64,000 nucleotides of DNA, from contig MEUE01000003.1 in the NCBI GenBank assembly GCA_001771585.1, forward strand, positions 124,001 to 188,000, given 5' to 3'. The notes under the pieces were generated by a model that searched no databases, was not told where the DNA came from, and worked only from the letters and a program-made list of their open reading frames with translations. Shown here in pieces: positions 34,196 through 41,547 of this stretch. The position numbers were made by a program, and so were the translations under genes. This DNA comes from a candidate division WOR-1 bacterium RIFOXYB2_FULL_46_45 (lineage in GTDB: Bacteria > Margulisbacteria > WOR-1 > XYC2-FULL-46-14). Position 1 is the first letter of the stretch. The number at the start of each line of letters is the position of its first letter.

Positions 34196-34906
34196 TTATT
34201 CTCCCCTGATTAAAACCTTTTTGACAAAAGGCTTGATAGTATCCCGCAACTCTTCCAACTTTTTCCGTTCGTAGTGCTTGATATCCCGAAAAGACTCGTC
34301 CCAGCAATTTTTAGCGACAAACTGCTGGAGAACAAACTTTTTCGCCCCCGCTATCTCTTTCGCTATTTCTTCCATCTCTTTACCGCCAAGCAGTCCGGGG
34401 ACAATGGTGGTGCGGAATTCGTACGGGAGGCCGGAGCCCATTATAATTTTAATGCTTTCTTTTATTTTTGTTAAATCGGTTTTTATCCCCGAAAGCTTAT
34501 CGTATCTTTCGTCAAGCGGACCTTTTATATCCATGGCAATATAATCGGCAAGTTTTTCTTCAATGACTTTTTTTAAACAATCCGGATCGGTTCCGTTGCT
34601 GTCGAATTTGACGCCAAAACCTAAATCCTTAATGCGCCGTAAAAATTCAAAGAGCCCCCTGTTTTTATGCAGGCAGGGCTCTCCCCCTGTTAAGCAAATA
34701 CCATCAATAAAATCTTTGTGCGAAAGCAGATATTTTTCGATTTTTTCAGCCGGAATAGTTTCATACTGCTTTGGGTCTTCTATCAACCCCGAATTGTGGC
34801 AAAAGGGGCAGTGAAAATTGCAGTGCGGAACATAAAGCGTTGAACACACTTTTCCGTCCCAGTCCAAAAACGATGTTTCGATAAAGCCTTTTATTTCCAA
34901 GTCCAT
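34196..34906 (-). CDS. Anaerobic NrdG-like/PFL-type radical SAM activating enzyme
   Basis: 236 residues. Radical SAM cluster motif CNFHCPFC near residues 29-36 and the GGE motif in CLTGGEPCLH. It belongs to the NrdG2/PflA-like activases that set a glycyl radical on a partner. No partner (NrdD or PFL-like) is in this window. The gene is followed 19 nt later by the oxidoreductase. Confidence 0.88.
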   Translation of the reverse strand: MDLEIKGFIETSFLDWDGKVCSTLYVPHCNFHCPFCHNSGLIEDPKQYETIPAEKIEKYLLSHKDFIDGICLTGGEPCLHKNRGLFEFLRRIKDLGFGVKFDSNGTDPDCLKKVIEEKLADYIAMDIKGPLDERYDKLSGIKTDLTKIKESIKIIMGSGLPYEFRTTIVPGLLGGKEMEEIAKEIAGAKKFVLQQFVAKNCWDESFRDIKHYERKKLEELRDTIKPFVKKVLIRGE

Positions 34907-34909
34907 TGA

Positions 34910-35668
34910 TCAGCTTCCTTTTAAGGTCAAAATTTCAGGATCACCGTTTGTAATTAAAATTGTGTGTTCAAAATGAGCGGATAAACTTCCGTCCTCCGTC
35001 ACCACCGTCCAGCCGTCATCAAGCGTCTTTAACCTCCATCCCCCAAGATTAAACATCGGCTCAATCGCGAAAACCATCCCCGGTTTTAACTCGGGTCCTT
35101 CTCCGGGATTACCAAAATTGGGGATTAAGGGGTCTTCATGCAAATCTTTGCCAATGCCATGACCAAACAAATCCCGCACCACCGAATAACCGTGTTTCCT
35201 GGCTGTTTTTTCAATCGCGGCGGATATATCCCCCAAGTGGTTCCCTCCCCTGGCCTGTTTTATGCCGGCTTCCAAAGCGGTTTTACAGGCCCGGATAAGT
35301 TTAGTCGCCTTTTTTGAAGCCTCTCCCACTGTGAATGTGGCGGCGGTATCGCCGCAATAACCTTGCTTGCGCGTGCCGATGTCAACCGATACAATATCTC
35401 CTTTTTTTAAAATCCTGCCGCCGGGGATCCCGTGCACAACCTCATCGTTGACAGAAATACAGGTGGCGTGACGATAGCCGCGATAGCCGATAAAAACCGG
35501 CGCCGCCCCCTGCTCTCTTATCAGCCTTTCTCCAATCTTATCCAGCTCGCCGGTCGTCATCCCCTCTTTAATTTCTCTACCGATGGAGACGAGAACCGAA
35601 CCCGCGGCAAAGCAGGCTTCCCTGATCTTTGCTATTTCTTCGCTTGATTTTATTTTAATTGCCGCCAT
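34910..35668 (-). CDS. map: Type I methionine aminopeptidase
   Basis: 252 residues. Metal and active-site features are NDEVVHGIP (His), VDIGTRKQGYCGDTA (two Asp), GHGIG (His) and AIEPMF and FEHTILIT (Glu). It removes the initiator Met from new proteins. It has an unusual location at the head of a redox operon rather than with ribosomal genes. GGAGGG precedes the start. Confidence 0.95.
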   Translation of the reverse strand: MAAIKIKSSEEIAKIREACFAAGSVLVSIGREIKEGMTTGELDKIGERLIREQGAAPVFIGYRGYRHATCISVNDEVVHGIPGGRILKKGDIVSVDIGTRKQGYCGDTAATFTVGEASKKATKLIRACKTALEAGIKQARGGNHLGDISAAIEKTARKHGYSVVRDLFGHGIGKDLHEDPLIPNFGNPGEGPELKPGMVFAIEPMFNLGGWRLKTLDDGWTVVTEDGSLSAHFEHTILITNGDPEILTLKGS

Positions 35669-35774
35669 AATCCCTCCCCCTCTCCGATAGCTTAGCCAAT
35701 ATTTTTTGCGCGTTTTCTTTAATCATTATAATCTCCCACGGTCTTTTTTTCGGTTTTATTTGCAAGTTTATATA

Positions 35775-36128
35775 TTAAAAAGAAATCACCTTGTCCGAAT
35801 TATTTATCCACTCTGCCAACTCCGGCATTGTGGCGGTTTTGGCTCCTTCAAAATAAGGCTGATTCTTATGTATCCCGCAGCGAGCCATGCAGGTGCCGCA
35901 AACCTTAACTTCAACTTTTTTTGCAATCAAGTCCTTTAACATCTGCCCAAGATCAAAATATCCTTCCGGCGGCTTGGCGACATCCCGGGCCAGATCAACG
36001 GAGTCGTTCATAAGAAAAATCCTGACCTCATTTTTTATATCCAACAACTTATCCGCCAGCCTCAAGGCATTCCACGTTATATCGGTCCCATCATAAGGAT
36101 TTCGGTTAAGCACTATTAAGGTTTTCAT
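35775..36128 (-). CDS. DsrE family sulfur-relay protein
   Basis: 117 residues. DsrE/F-like fold with MKTLIVLNRNPYDGTD at the start and KVCGTCMARCG, whose cysteines correspond to the sulfur-carrying region of the family. The start at 36128 has GGAGG 7-8 nt upstream and overlaps the mini-ferredoxin stop as TAATG. It probably handles sulfur for the NifX-like/ORP-type proteins. Confidence 0.88.
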   Translation of the reverse strand: MKTLIVLNRNPYDGTDITWNALRLADKLLDIKNEVRIFLMNDSVDLARDVAKPPEGYFDLGQMLKDLIAKKVEVKVCGTCMARCGIHKNQPYFEGAKTATMPELAEWINNSDKVISF

Positions 36129-36202
36129 TATTTGCCTCCTTTGGCAATTGCTCCCGCCGGACAAATATCAACACAAGAACCGCGTTTTTTTTTCGATTTC
36201 AT
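36128..36202 (-). CDS. 24-residue mini-ferredoxin-like peptide
   Basis: The peptide MKSKKKRGSCVDICPAGAIA plus four residues ends in the second half of a ferredoxin motif (C-x3-C-P). The CxxCxxC half is missing. Yet its ATG overlaps the NifX-like stop as ATGA and its TAA overlaps the DsrE start as TAATG, exactly as real genes in this operon do. It is either a decayed ferredoxin or a tiny coupled gene. Confidence 0.55.
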   Translation of the reverse strand: MKSKKKRGSCVDICPAGAIAKGGK

Positions 36203-36564
36203 TTATTGCCGAAATGAGACTGGACGGACGGATCGGTCGTTTGTTTTAAACTGCCTTCTTTATATTGCCGCACGGCATCCCTGACCGTACCGGATGCCCC
36301 GACAAAAACCTTAATCCCCAAAGCGTTTAATGTTTCCGAGGCATTCGGACCGACATTGCCGGTAAGAACCGCTTCAACTTTTTCGGCGGCAACCAATTGC
36401 CCGGATTGTATCCCCGCCCCGCCCCGGGTATCGATATTTGGATTTTTAACCGCCTTAAATTCCAAAGTATCCGAATCCACAAATATAAAATACTGGCACC
36501 TTCCAAAGCGCGGATCTACTGCGGCTTCCAAGTTTTCTCCCGTCGCGGTAATACATAGTTTCAT
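36199..36564 (-). CDS. NifX/ORP-like dinitrogenase cofactor-binding domain protein (second)
   Basis: 121 residues. Begins MKLCITATG and has VDPRFGRCQYFIFVD, the start of the NifX/NafY-type fold, with TGNVGPNASETL later. Such domains bind Fe-Mo or Mo-Cu-S clusters; in ORP clusters the homolog binds a Mo-Cu cluster. The start at 36564 gives an ATGA overlap. Confidence 0.9.
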   Translation of the reverse strand: MKLCITATGENLEAAVDPRFGRCQYFIFVDSDTLEFKAVKNPNIDTRGGAGIQSGQLVAAEKVEAVLTGNVGPNASETLNALGIKVFVGASGTVRDAVRQYKEGSLKQTTDPSVQSHFGNK

Positions 36565-36962
36565 TGGCAATGCCCCCCTTCTTCATGCGGATGATCGCAT
36601 TCAGTTTTTTCAACGCCGTATCCTTTCCCCGCTCCCGGCTTGCATAAGGATTCTCCGCTTTGAATCCTGCCTTCCGCGAAAGCCAAAATCACTTCATCAA
36701 CCTTTCCGGAAATTCCCATTATTGTCCGTATGTTCTGTTCCGAAAAAAGACCTTGCGCCCGATGCCCCATACCGCCGGCAATAATCACGGAAACTCCCCT
36801 TTGGCGTAAAAATTCCGGCAGAAAACCGGGATGGTGCCCCGGATTTTGGATGGTCTCTTGCTTAACGACCTTTCCATCTTCTATTTCTACTATGGTAAAC
36901 TCGGGGCACCTGCCAAAATGTTCCGAAACGTCGCCGCCATCAGTTGAAATCGCGATTTTCAT
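36561..36962 (-). CDS. NifX/ORP-like protein with His/Cys-rich tail (first)
   Basis: 133 residues. Same fold as the next gene (MKIAISTDGGDVSEHFGRCP, GGMGHRAQ). The C-terminal 20 residues are rich in Cys, His and acidic residues (CDHPHEEGGHCQ), which may hold a metal. ATGA overlaps on both sides. The two NifX-like genes may be partners. Confidence 0.92.
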   Translation of the reverse strand: MKIAISTDGGDVSEHFGRCPEFTIVEIEDGKVVKQETIQNPGHHPGFLPEFLRQRGVSVIIAGGMGHRAQGLFSEQNIRTIMGISGKVDEVILAFAEGRIQSGESLCKPGAGKGYGVEKTECDHPHEEGGHCQ

Positions 36963-37162
36963 TTATTCCCCCCTTCAAGCTCCGCTATTTCCTTTTCAAT
37001 TTCCCGCTTTTCGGCCCTTAAGGACTCCAAATCCTGCTTTGCGTCACCCCTTCTAAACCAACCGAAAAACCCTCTGCCAAAACCTTTTCTTCCGCAGGGG
37101 CCTCGTCCCCATCCAGTTCCCGGCCCTCCTCCTCGCGGTCCTGTTCCATCTCCTCCTGGCAT
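36959..37162 (-). CDS. DUF5320 protein
   Basis: 67 residues. The Gly/Arg-rich start MPGGDGTGPRGGGPGTGWGR is the hallmark of DUF5320, followed by a coiled coil (LESLRAEKREIEKEIAELE). Role unknown, but the family occurs beside NifX-like and DUF134 genes. The start at 37162 has AAGGAGGTG 7 nt upstream. An upstream in-frame Met would include the short repeat at 37178-37198. Confidence 0.88.
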   Translation of the reverse strand: MPGGDGTGPRGGGPGTGWGRGPCGRKGFGRGFFGWFRRGDAKQDLESLRAEKREIEKEIAELEGGNK

Positions 37163-37163
37163 A

Positions 37164-37532
37164 TCAATCACCTCCTTGTCCTGAGCTTGTCGAAGGACTT
37201 CCATTTCTAAATCTTCTTCCGCAGGCAAACCGCCTTAACGGAAAAATGTGTTCTCCTCCAATAATTTTAAGGGCCTTACCGGAAGATATTGCCCCTATCA
37301 TCTTTTTTCTGCCGGAAGACAATAATCTTGAAATTGTCTGCTGGGACACTCCCATCTTCTTGGCCGATTCGGATTGCTCCAGCCCTTCAACATCACACAA
37401 ACGCATCGCCTCGTATTCATCATGCCCAATCTCTTCAATTTCCAGAGAAGATAAGGGAATCCCCTGCGGTTTATAAAAATTAGTTCCGTCAAAAGGATGA
37501 CAGAATCTCCATTTCCTCGGTCTTGGCGTCAT
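37164..37532 (-). CDS. DUF134 family regulator
   Basis: 122 residues. The start PRPRKWR and the helix-turn-helix (SAKKMGVSQQTISRLLSSGR) are typical of DUF134, found next to ORP/NifX-type genes and thought to regulate them. The last ~10 residues (PSTSSGQGGD) are encoded by a common short repeat (37178-37198), so the tail is probably acquired. It heads the operon and has an SD site. Confidence 0.9.
   Translation of the reverse strand: MTPRPRKWRFCHPFDGTNFYKPQGIPLSSLEIEEIGHDEYEAMRLCDVEGLEQSESAKKMGVSQQTISRLLSSGRKKMIGAISSGKALKIIGGEHIFPLRRFACGRRFRNGSPSTSSGQGGD
37178..37198. repeat. Short interspersed repeat (TGAGCTTGTCGAAGG type)
   Basis: A 21-nt element with GTCCT/AGGAC ends. This sequence is familiar as a scattered short repeat in many environmental bacterial genomes. 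Here it extends the DUF134 reading frame at its 3' end and lies just before the DUF5320 Shine-Dalgarno. Confidence 0.7.
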
Positions 37533-37552
37533 TTCTAAATCCTCCAGTTATG

Positions 37553-37582
37553 AGTATATACCCATAATAAGACAAATGTCAA
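37553..37582 (-). promoter_or_regulatory. Promoter of the DUF134/NifX operon with candidate operator
   Basis: -35 TTGACA (37577-37582), 18-nt spacer, -10 TATACT (37553-37558). The near-palindrome GGGTATATACTC (37552-37563) overlaps the -10, a good place for autoregulation by DUF134. The leader is ~14 nt with GGAGG before the ATG. Confidence 0.6.
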
Positions 37583-37598
37583 GCGGTTAACAAAGGGG

Positions 37599-38336
37599 TT
37601 AATGGTGCAGCTGTGTCATCCCCCACATAAAGAGAATCCCCAACAGAAAAAGAATAAAAGCCAGATTGGCCTTGTAGTTATTCTTTTCTTTATGCAGTTC
37701 CGGGATCAGGTCCGAAGCGGCGATATAAATAAATCCTCCCGCGGTTATAGGTAAAAGCATAGGAGCCAAACCTGAGATTGTCGTAGACAGATAATATCCG
37801 GTCACCCCTCCCAGAACCGCCGTCAGCGCCGAAAGAAAATTAAAAAAGAGAGCTTTCGACTTTGAAAAACCCCCATAAATTAAAACCCCAAAATCACCGA
37901 TCTCCTGGGGAATTTCGTGGGAAGCGACCGCGATACTGGTGGCGATCCCCAGCGGGATACTAACGATAAAACTGGCGGCGATCACCAACCCGTCGATAAA
38001 ATTATGGAGGCCGTCGCCAAAAAGATTCAAATAAGAAAAAGCATGAATATCGCACTTCCCCTCATGACAATGGCGCCAGTGCAAAAGCCGTTCCATTAAA
38101 AAGAAGAGCGTAAAGCCGATCAGGGCATAAAGAAGGGTCTCTCCCGGCTTCAACTGCTCCAATGATTCTGGCAAAAGATGCAGAAAGGCCCCTCCGGTGA
38201 GCGCCCCCGCCGAAAAACCGACCAAAAGAAGTAAAATCCTCTGCAGAAAAGCTTCTTTGATCGCCAGCGTAAAGACCCCCGCCAGCGAAAGCAGGCTTAT
38301 GATGAGAGTACTGGCTATGATGCAAATTAATATCAT
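37599..38336 (-). CDS. ZIP family metal transporter
   Basis: 245 residues with eight membrane helices. The ZIP helix-4/5 motifs are HNFIDGLVIAASF and ASHEIPQEIGDFG, with metal-binding His and Glu. The loop CHEGKCDIH between helices is rich in metal ligands. It would import zinc or another divalent metal. Confidence 0.93.
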   Translation of the reverse strand: MILICIIASTLIISLLSLAGVFTLAIKEAFLQRILLLLVGFSAGALTGGAFLHLLPESLEQLKPGETLLYALIGFTLFFLMERLLHWRHCHEGKCDIHAFSYLNLFGDGLHNFIDGLVIAASFIVSIPLGIATSIAVASHEIPQEIGDFGVLIYGGFSKSKALFFNFLSALTAVLGGVTGYYLSTTISGLAPMLLPITAGGFIYIAASDLIPELHKEKNNYKANLAFILFLLGILFMWGMTQLHH

Positions 38337-38380
38337 GTTGTTATCTTATCATATCCTGAAATCACAATAAACCCAACCCT

Positions 38381-39718
38381 CTATCCCACAAAAATATCTT
38401 CTTGCGGAAACCGGACTGCCTCACGATGCTGCCTGGCAAAAAAAGCCATCGCGATGGTAACCGGACCAACCCGGCCGATAAACATGGTGATGATTAACAC
38501 AAATTTGCCGATAGCAGTAAGCCCCGAAGTTATTCCCGTGGAAAGACCGGTATTCCCCAGCGCGGAAATTATTTCAAAAAAGACCCTAAGGTAAGAAAAG
38601 TTTTCGGTATTGGCCAAGACCAAAAGATCTATCGCCACGATCATGACAAAGAGGGTAAAGACCGTGAAAGCCCGCAGGATCGTCATCAGAGGGAGTTCCC
38701 TCTCAAATATTTTGAAACTTTTTTTACCACGCAAAAGCGACCGCATGGATACAAACAGCGCCCCCAACGTAGTAGTCTTCATGCCCCCGCCGGTACTCCC
38801 CGGAGACGCGCCAATAAACATCAACACAATTAATATGGTTAATCCGGAAGCCGACATGGCACCGATATCAATTGTATTAAATCCATCCGTGGTTGAAGCC
38901 GAAATCGATTGGAAAGAAGAATATAAAATCCGATCCTGATAATTAGTAGCCGCGGGCCATTTTTCAGTCGTCATAATCCCGATGGTCCCGGCGGTCATAA
39001 CTATCAACGTGACCAGCAGTGCCATTTTACTATGTAAAGCCAATCTCCCCGGAATACATTTAACCTTCCGATAGAAATGGTCAAAAATATCCATCAATAC
39101 AAAAAAGCCGATCCCTCCGATCAACGAGATAATACTTACCGTCATATTGACAGTAAAACTGCTTTTGTAATTCATTAGGCTGGATGAAAAAGTAGAAAAT
39201 CCGGCGGTGCAAAAGGCGGAGATTGAGTGAAAAACTCCCAGATAAACAGCATAAGACAAAGGAAATTCCTTTGCCCAGTATGCCGCTAAAATTACTGCCC
39301 CGATTGCTTCAAAAATAAAGGTATAAAGCAGCACATTCCTGAAAAATTTTCCCAGCAATTTATAATCGTAACTGTGGGTAGCCAGCGATTCTCTGGCGGT
39401 AAAGCTGGTCATAAGAGATATCTTTTCTCCCAGTAAATAGGCGACAAAGATAATAAAGGTCATGTAGCCGATCCCGCCGATTTGAAAGATGCACATCAAA
39501 ACCAACTGTCCAAAAAGCGTATAATAACTGCCAATGTCAACCACCGTTAACCCTGAAGTGCTAATCCCGGAAGTCGCCACAAAAAGGGAATCTAGAAAGG
39601 GCTGATATAGTCCTTTCGCGTTTGAAATAGGCAATGATAAAAGAAATGCCCCGAACAGTGTAATAAATAAATATCCCAAAACCAATACATGAAGCGGACC
39701 TAATTTTATTTTTGACAT
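38381..39718 (-). CDS. KtrB/TrkH-type potassium translocating subunit
   Basis: 445 residues, four M1-P-M2 repeats. Selectivity loops: TSGISTSGLT, STTDGFNT, GASPGSTGGG and LGNTGLSTG. Length fits KtrB. A KtrA-type RCK partner is not visible. TATAAT lies 5 nt before the ATG. The upstream neighbours are a KdpD/KdpE-like pair, which suggests K+-responsive control. Confidence 0.93.
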   Translation of the reverse strand: MSKIKLGPLHVLVLGYLFITLFGAFLLSLPISNAKGLYQPFLDSLFVATSGISTSGLTVVDIGSYYTLFGQLVLMCIFQIGGIGYMTFIIFVAYLLGEKISLMTSFTARESLATHSYDYKLLGKFFRNVLLYTFIFEAIGAVILAAYWAKEFPLSYAVYLGVFHSISAFCTAGFSTFSSSLMNYKSSFTVNMTVSIISLIGGIGFFVLMDIFDHFYRKVKCIPGRLALHSKMALLVTLIVMTAGTIGIMTTEKWPAATNYQDRILYSSFQSISASTTDGFNTIDIGAMSASGLTILIVLMFIGASPGSTGGGMKTTTLGALFVSMRSLLRGKKSFKIFERELPLMTILRAFTVFTLFVMIVAIDLLVLANTENFSYLRVFFEIISALGNTGLSTGITSGLTAIGKFVLIITMFIGRVGPVTIAMAFFARQHREAVRFPQEDIFVG

Positions 39719-39723
39719 GCCGC

Positions 39724-39729
39724 ATTATA
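39724..39729 (-). promoter_or_regulatory. -10 box of the KtrB-like gene
   Basis: TATAAT with only 5 nt (GCGGC) before the ATG at 39718 and no Shine-Dalgarno. A leaderless or near-leaderless start is likely. Confidence 0.5.
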
Positions 39730-39784
39730 TAAAAATGACTGTTAAAATAACGTGAAAATCCGGGGTAAGAGTATAAAGTTTTTG

Positions 39785-40477
39785 TTAAGAAAATTTAAAG
39801 CCAACACCCGGCTCGGTTAGGATATAACGAGGAACAGAAGGATGAGATTCAATTTTTTTCCTTAAATTACTAATATGCACCCGCAGGGTCGGTGTATCAT
39901 CGCCGTATTCCAGCCCCCACACCTTTTGTAAGATCATCTTTGAAGAAATTACCCGATTGGGGTTTTGCGCCAGATAGGCTAAAATATCAAATTCGATGCG
40001 GGTCAGATCGATCTCTTTGCCGGAACGTTTGACTATTCTTTGCGCCAGGTCAATTTCAAGATCGAAGTGTTTAATTACCGGAAGCGAAATAGACGGCTGT
40101 AAAGAGCGACGGATTAAGGCTTTTACCCGCGCGACCAGTTCCCCTGCCGAAAATGGCTTGGTCAGATAATCGTCCGCTCCCAGGTTAAGCGCTTCAATCT
40201 TATCCTGGTCGCTTGATTTTACGCTAAGGATTAAGATCGGCCCGTTGTACCAGGAGCGCAATTCCCGACAGACCTCAACCCCACCGATCCCCGGCAGGGC
40301 CAGGTCAAGGATGACAAGATCGGGAGAATGGTCAACCGCCAGGTCAAGCGCTTCTTCTCCGTTAACCGCGAGGATAACTTCATATTTTCTTGCCGTTAAA
40401 ATCGATTTTAGCGCGCGGCGAATTTGTTCTTCATCGTCAACCGCCAGGATTTTAATTGTTTTTTCCGGAGCGCCCAT
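39785..40477 (-). CDS. KdpE-like response regulator
   Basis: 230 residues. Receiver domain with DD14-15, phosphoacceptor Asp58 in VILDLALPG and Lys in LTKPFS; OmpR-type winged helix at the C-terminus (LRVHISNLRKKIE). Closest in style to KdpE. It lies 8 nt downstream of its kinase. TATAAT 7 nt before the ATG suggests it also has its own start. Confidence 0.9.
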   Translation of the reverse strand: MGAPEKTIKILAVDDEEQIRRALKSILTARKYEVILAVNGEEALDLAVDHSPDLVILDLALPGIGGVEVCRELRSWYNGPILILSVKSSDQDKIEALNLGADDYLTKPFSAGELVARVKALIRRSLQPSISLPVIKHFDLEIDLAQRIVKRSGKEIDLTRIEFDILAYLAQNPNRVISSKMILQKVWGLEYGDDTPTLRVHISNLRKKIESHPSVPRYILTEPGVGFKFS

Positions 40478-40485
40478 TAGATCTA

Positions 40486-41511
40486 TTATACTCCTGTCGG
40501 CAGGACAATAATAAACTTAGCCCCGTGGGGGAGAACCTTTTCTACCCACAAGCTGCCGCCATGCGACCTGATGATTTCATTGGCGATTGCCAGTCCAAGC
40601 CCTGTCCCCGACGGCCAAGCCGAAGCAGAAGATCCACGATAAAACTTATCAAATATTTTAACGCGTTCTTCGTCGGATACTCCCGGCCCCTGATCTTCAA
40701 TTGAGATCATAACTTCCAGTCCCTTGCTTTCTGCCGCAATTTTTACCGGCAGCTCTTTACCGCTGTAGATCAAGGCGTTTTCCAGTATATTTTGGAGCGC
40801 CCGCGAGATCTGGTCAAAGTCAACTTTTATCTCCGGCAAATCTTCGGGAAGTAAAAAAACAATTCTTGAACTTTGTTTATCGGCAAGCCGGCTCAAAGTT
40901 GTCCCGATTATTTCCCCCAGCCCAAACCAATTTTTTTGGGGGCGCCAAACCGCCGACTCCAGCCGTGAAAGGTCGATAAGCGAACCTATGCTGTTGTTGA
41001 GCTTGTCCAAATCGGTTTTTACGGCAGTAAGCTCACGGTTAACCGCCGCTTCGTCCCATTTGAGGTCTTTTTCCAACAGATTTGTCACCGTTGCCATAAC
41101 CGAAGAGAGAGGAGTTTTAAGCTCGTGCGAAATTGAAGAGACAAAAATTGTCTTCAGGCGATCCGCCTCACGGATAGCATCTGCCTGGGCGATCTTCTGC
41201 TCACGTTCTTTAAGCCGGCCGGTCTGCATCCCCATGATGATCCCGACTACCAAAAAAACCAGCAAAGAGATCCAATCCTTGGGATCGTCAACAAAAAAAG
41301 TATGGTAAGGAGGGAGCAAAAAATAATTCCAGGCAAAAAAAGAAAGGACAGACGCTAAAACCGCCGGCCATACCCCGCCGTAATTGGCGGCAAAAACCAC
41401 AATCAGCAGATAAAAGAAGGCCCACTGGCCTTTGGCAAAATAGGAGCGTCCTAGGGAAAATATCGCCGTCGCCGTTATAACCGAAAATATCGCCAAAAGA
41501 TAGCGCGTCAC
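40486..41511 (-). CDS. KdpD-like sensor histidine kinase without the N-terminal KdpD domain
   Basis: 341 residues. Residues ~5-95 are four membrane helices of the DUF4118 type, then HisKA with His129 in SISHELKTPLSS, and HATPase with NILENALIYS and GTGLGLAI. This is the C-terminal half of KdpD only; the cytosolic sensor and Usp domains are missing. It starts with GTG. No kdpFABC genes are present. Confidence 0.9.
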   Translation of the reverse strand: MTRYLLAIFSVITATAIFSLGRSYFAKGQWAFFYLLIVVFAANYGGVWPAVLASVLSFFAWNYFLLPPYHTFFVDDPKDWISLLVFLVVGIIMGMQTGRLKEREQKIAQADAIREADRLKTIFVSSISHELKTPLSSVMATVTNLLEKDLKWDEAAVNRELTAVKTDLDKLNNSIGSLIDLSRLESAVWRPQKNWFGLGEIIGTTLSRLADKQSSRIVFLLPEDLPEIKVDFDQISRALQNILENALIYSGKELPVKIAAESKGLEVMISIEDQGPGVSDEERVKIFDKFYRGSSASAWPSGTGLGLAIANEIIRSHGGSLWVEKVLPHGAKFIIVLPTGV

Positions 41512-41531
41512 TCACCCATTTTATCATAATG

Positions 41532-41540
41532 TGGTAAAAT
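41532..41540 (+). promoter_or_regulatory. Extended -10 in front of tRNA-Cys/pyrK
   Basis: TGGTAAAAT. It would start transcription at about 41548, which is both the ATG of the pyrK frame (7 nt after the -10) and 13 nt before the mature 5' end of tRNA-Cys. Confidence 0.5.
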
Positions 41541-41547
41541 AATAATA

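Noticed and set aside
37533-37600. Metal or cofactor riboswitch before the DUF134/NifX operon
   Set aside because: The leader is only about 14 nt long once the promoter is placed, too short for a riboswitch; the palindrome overlapping the -10 fits a protein operator.
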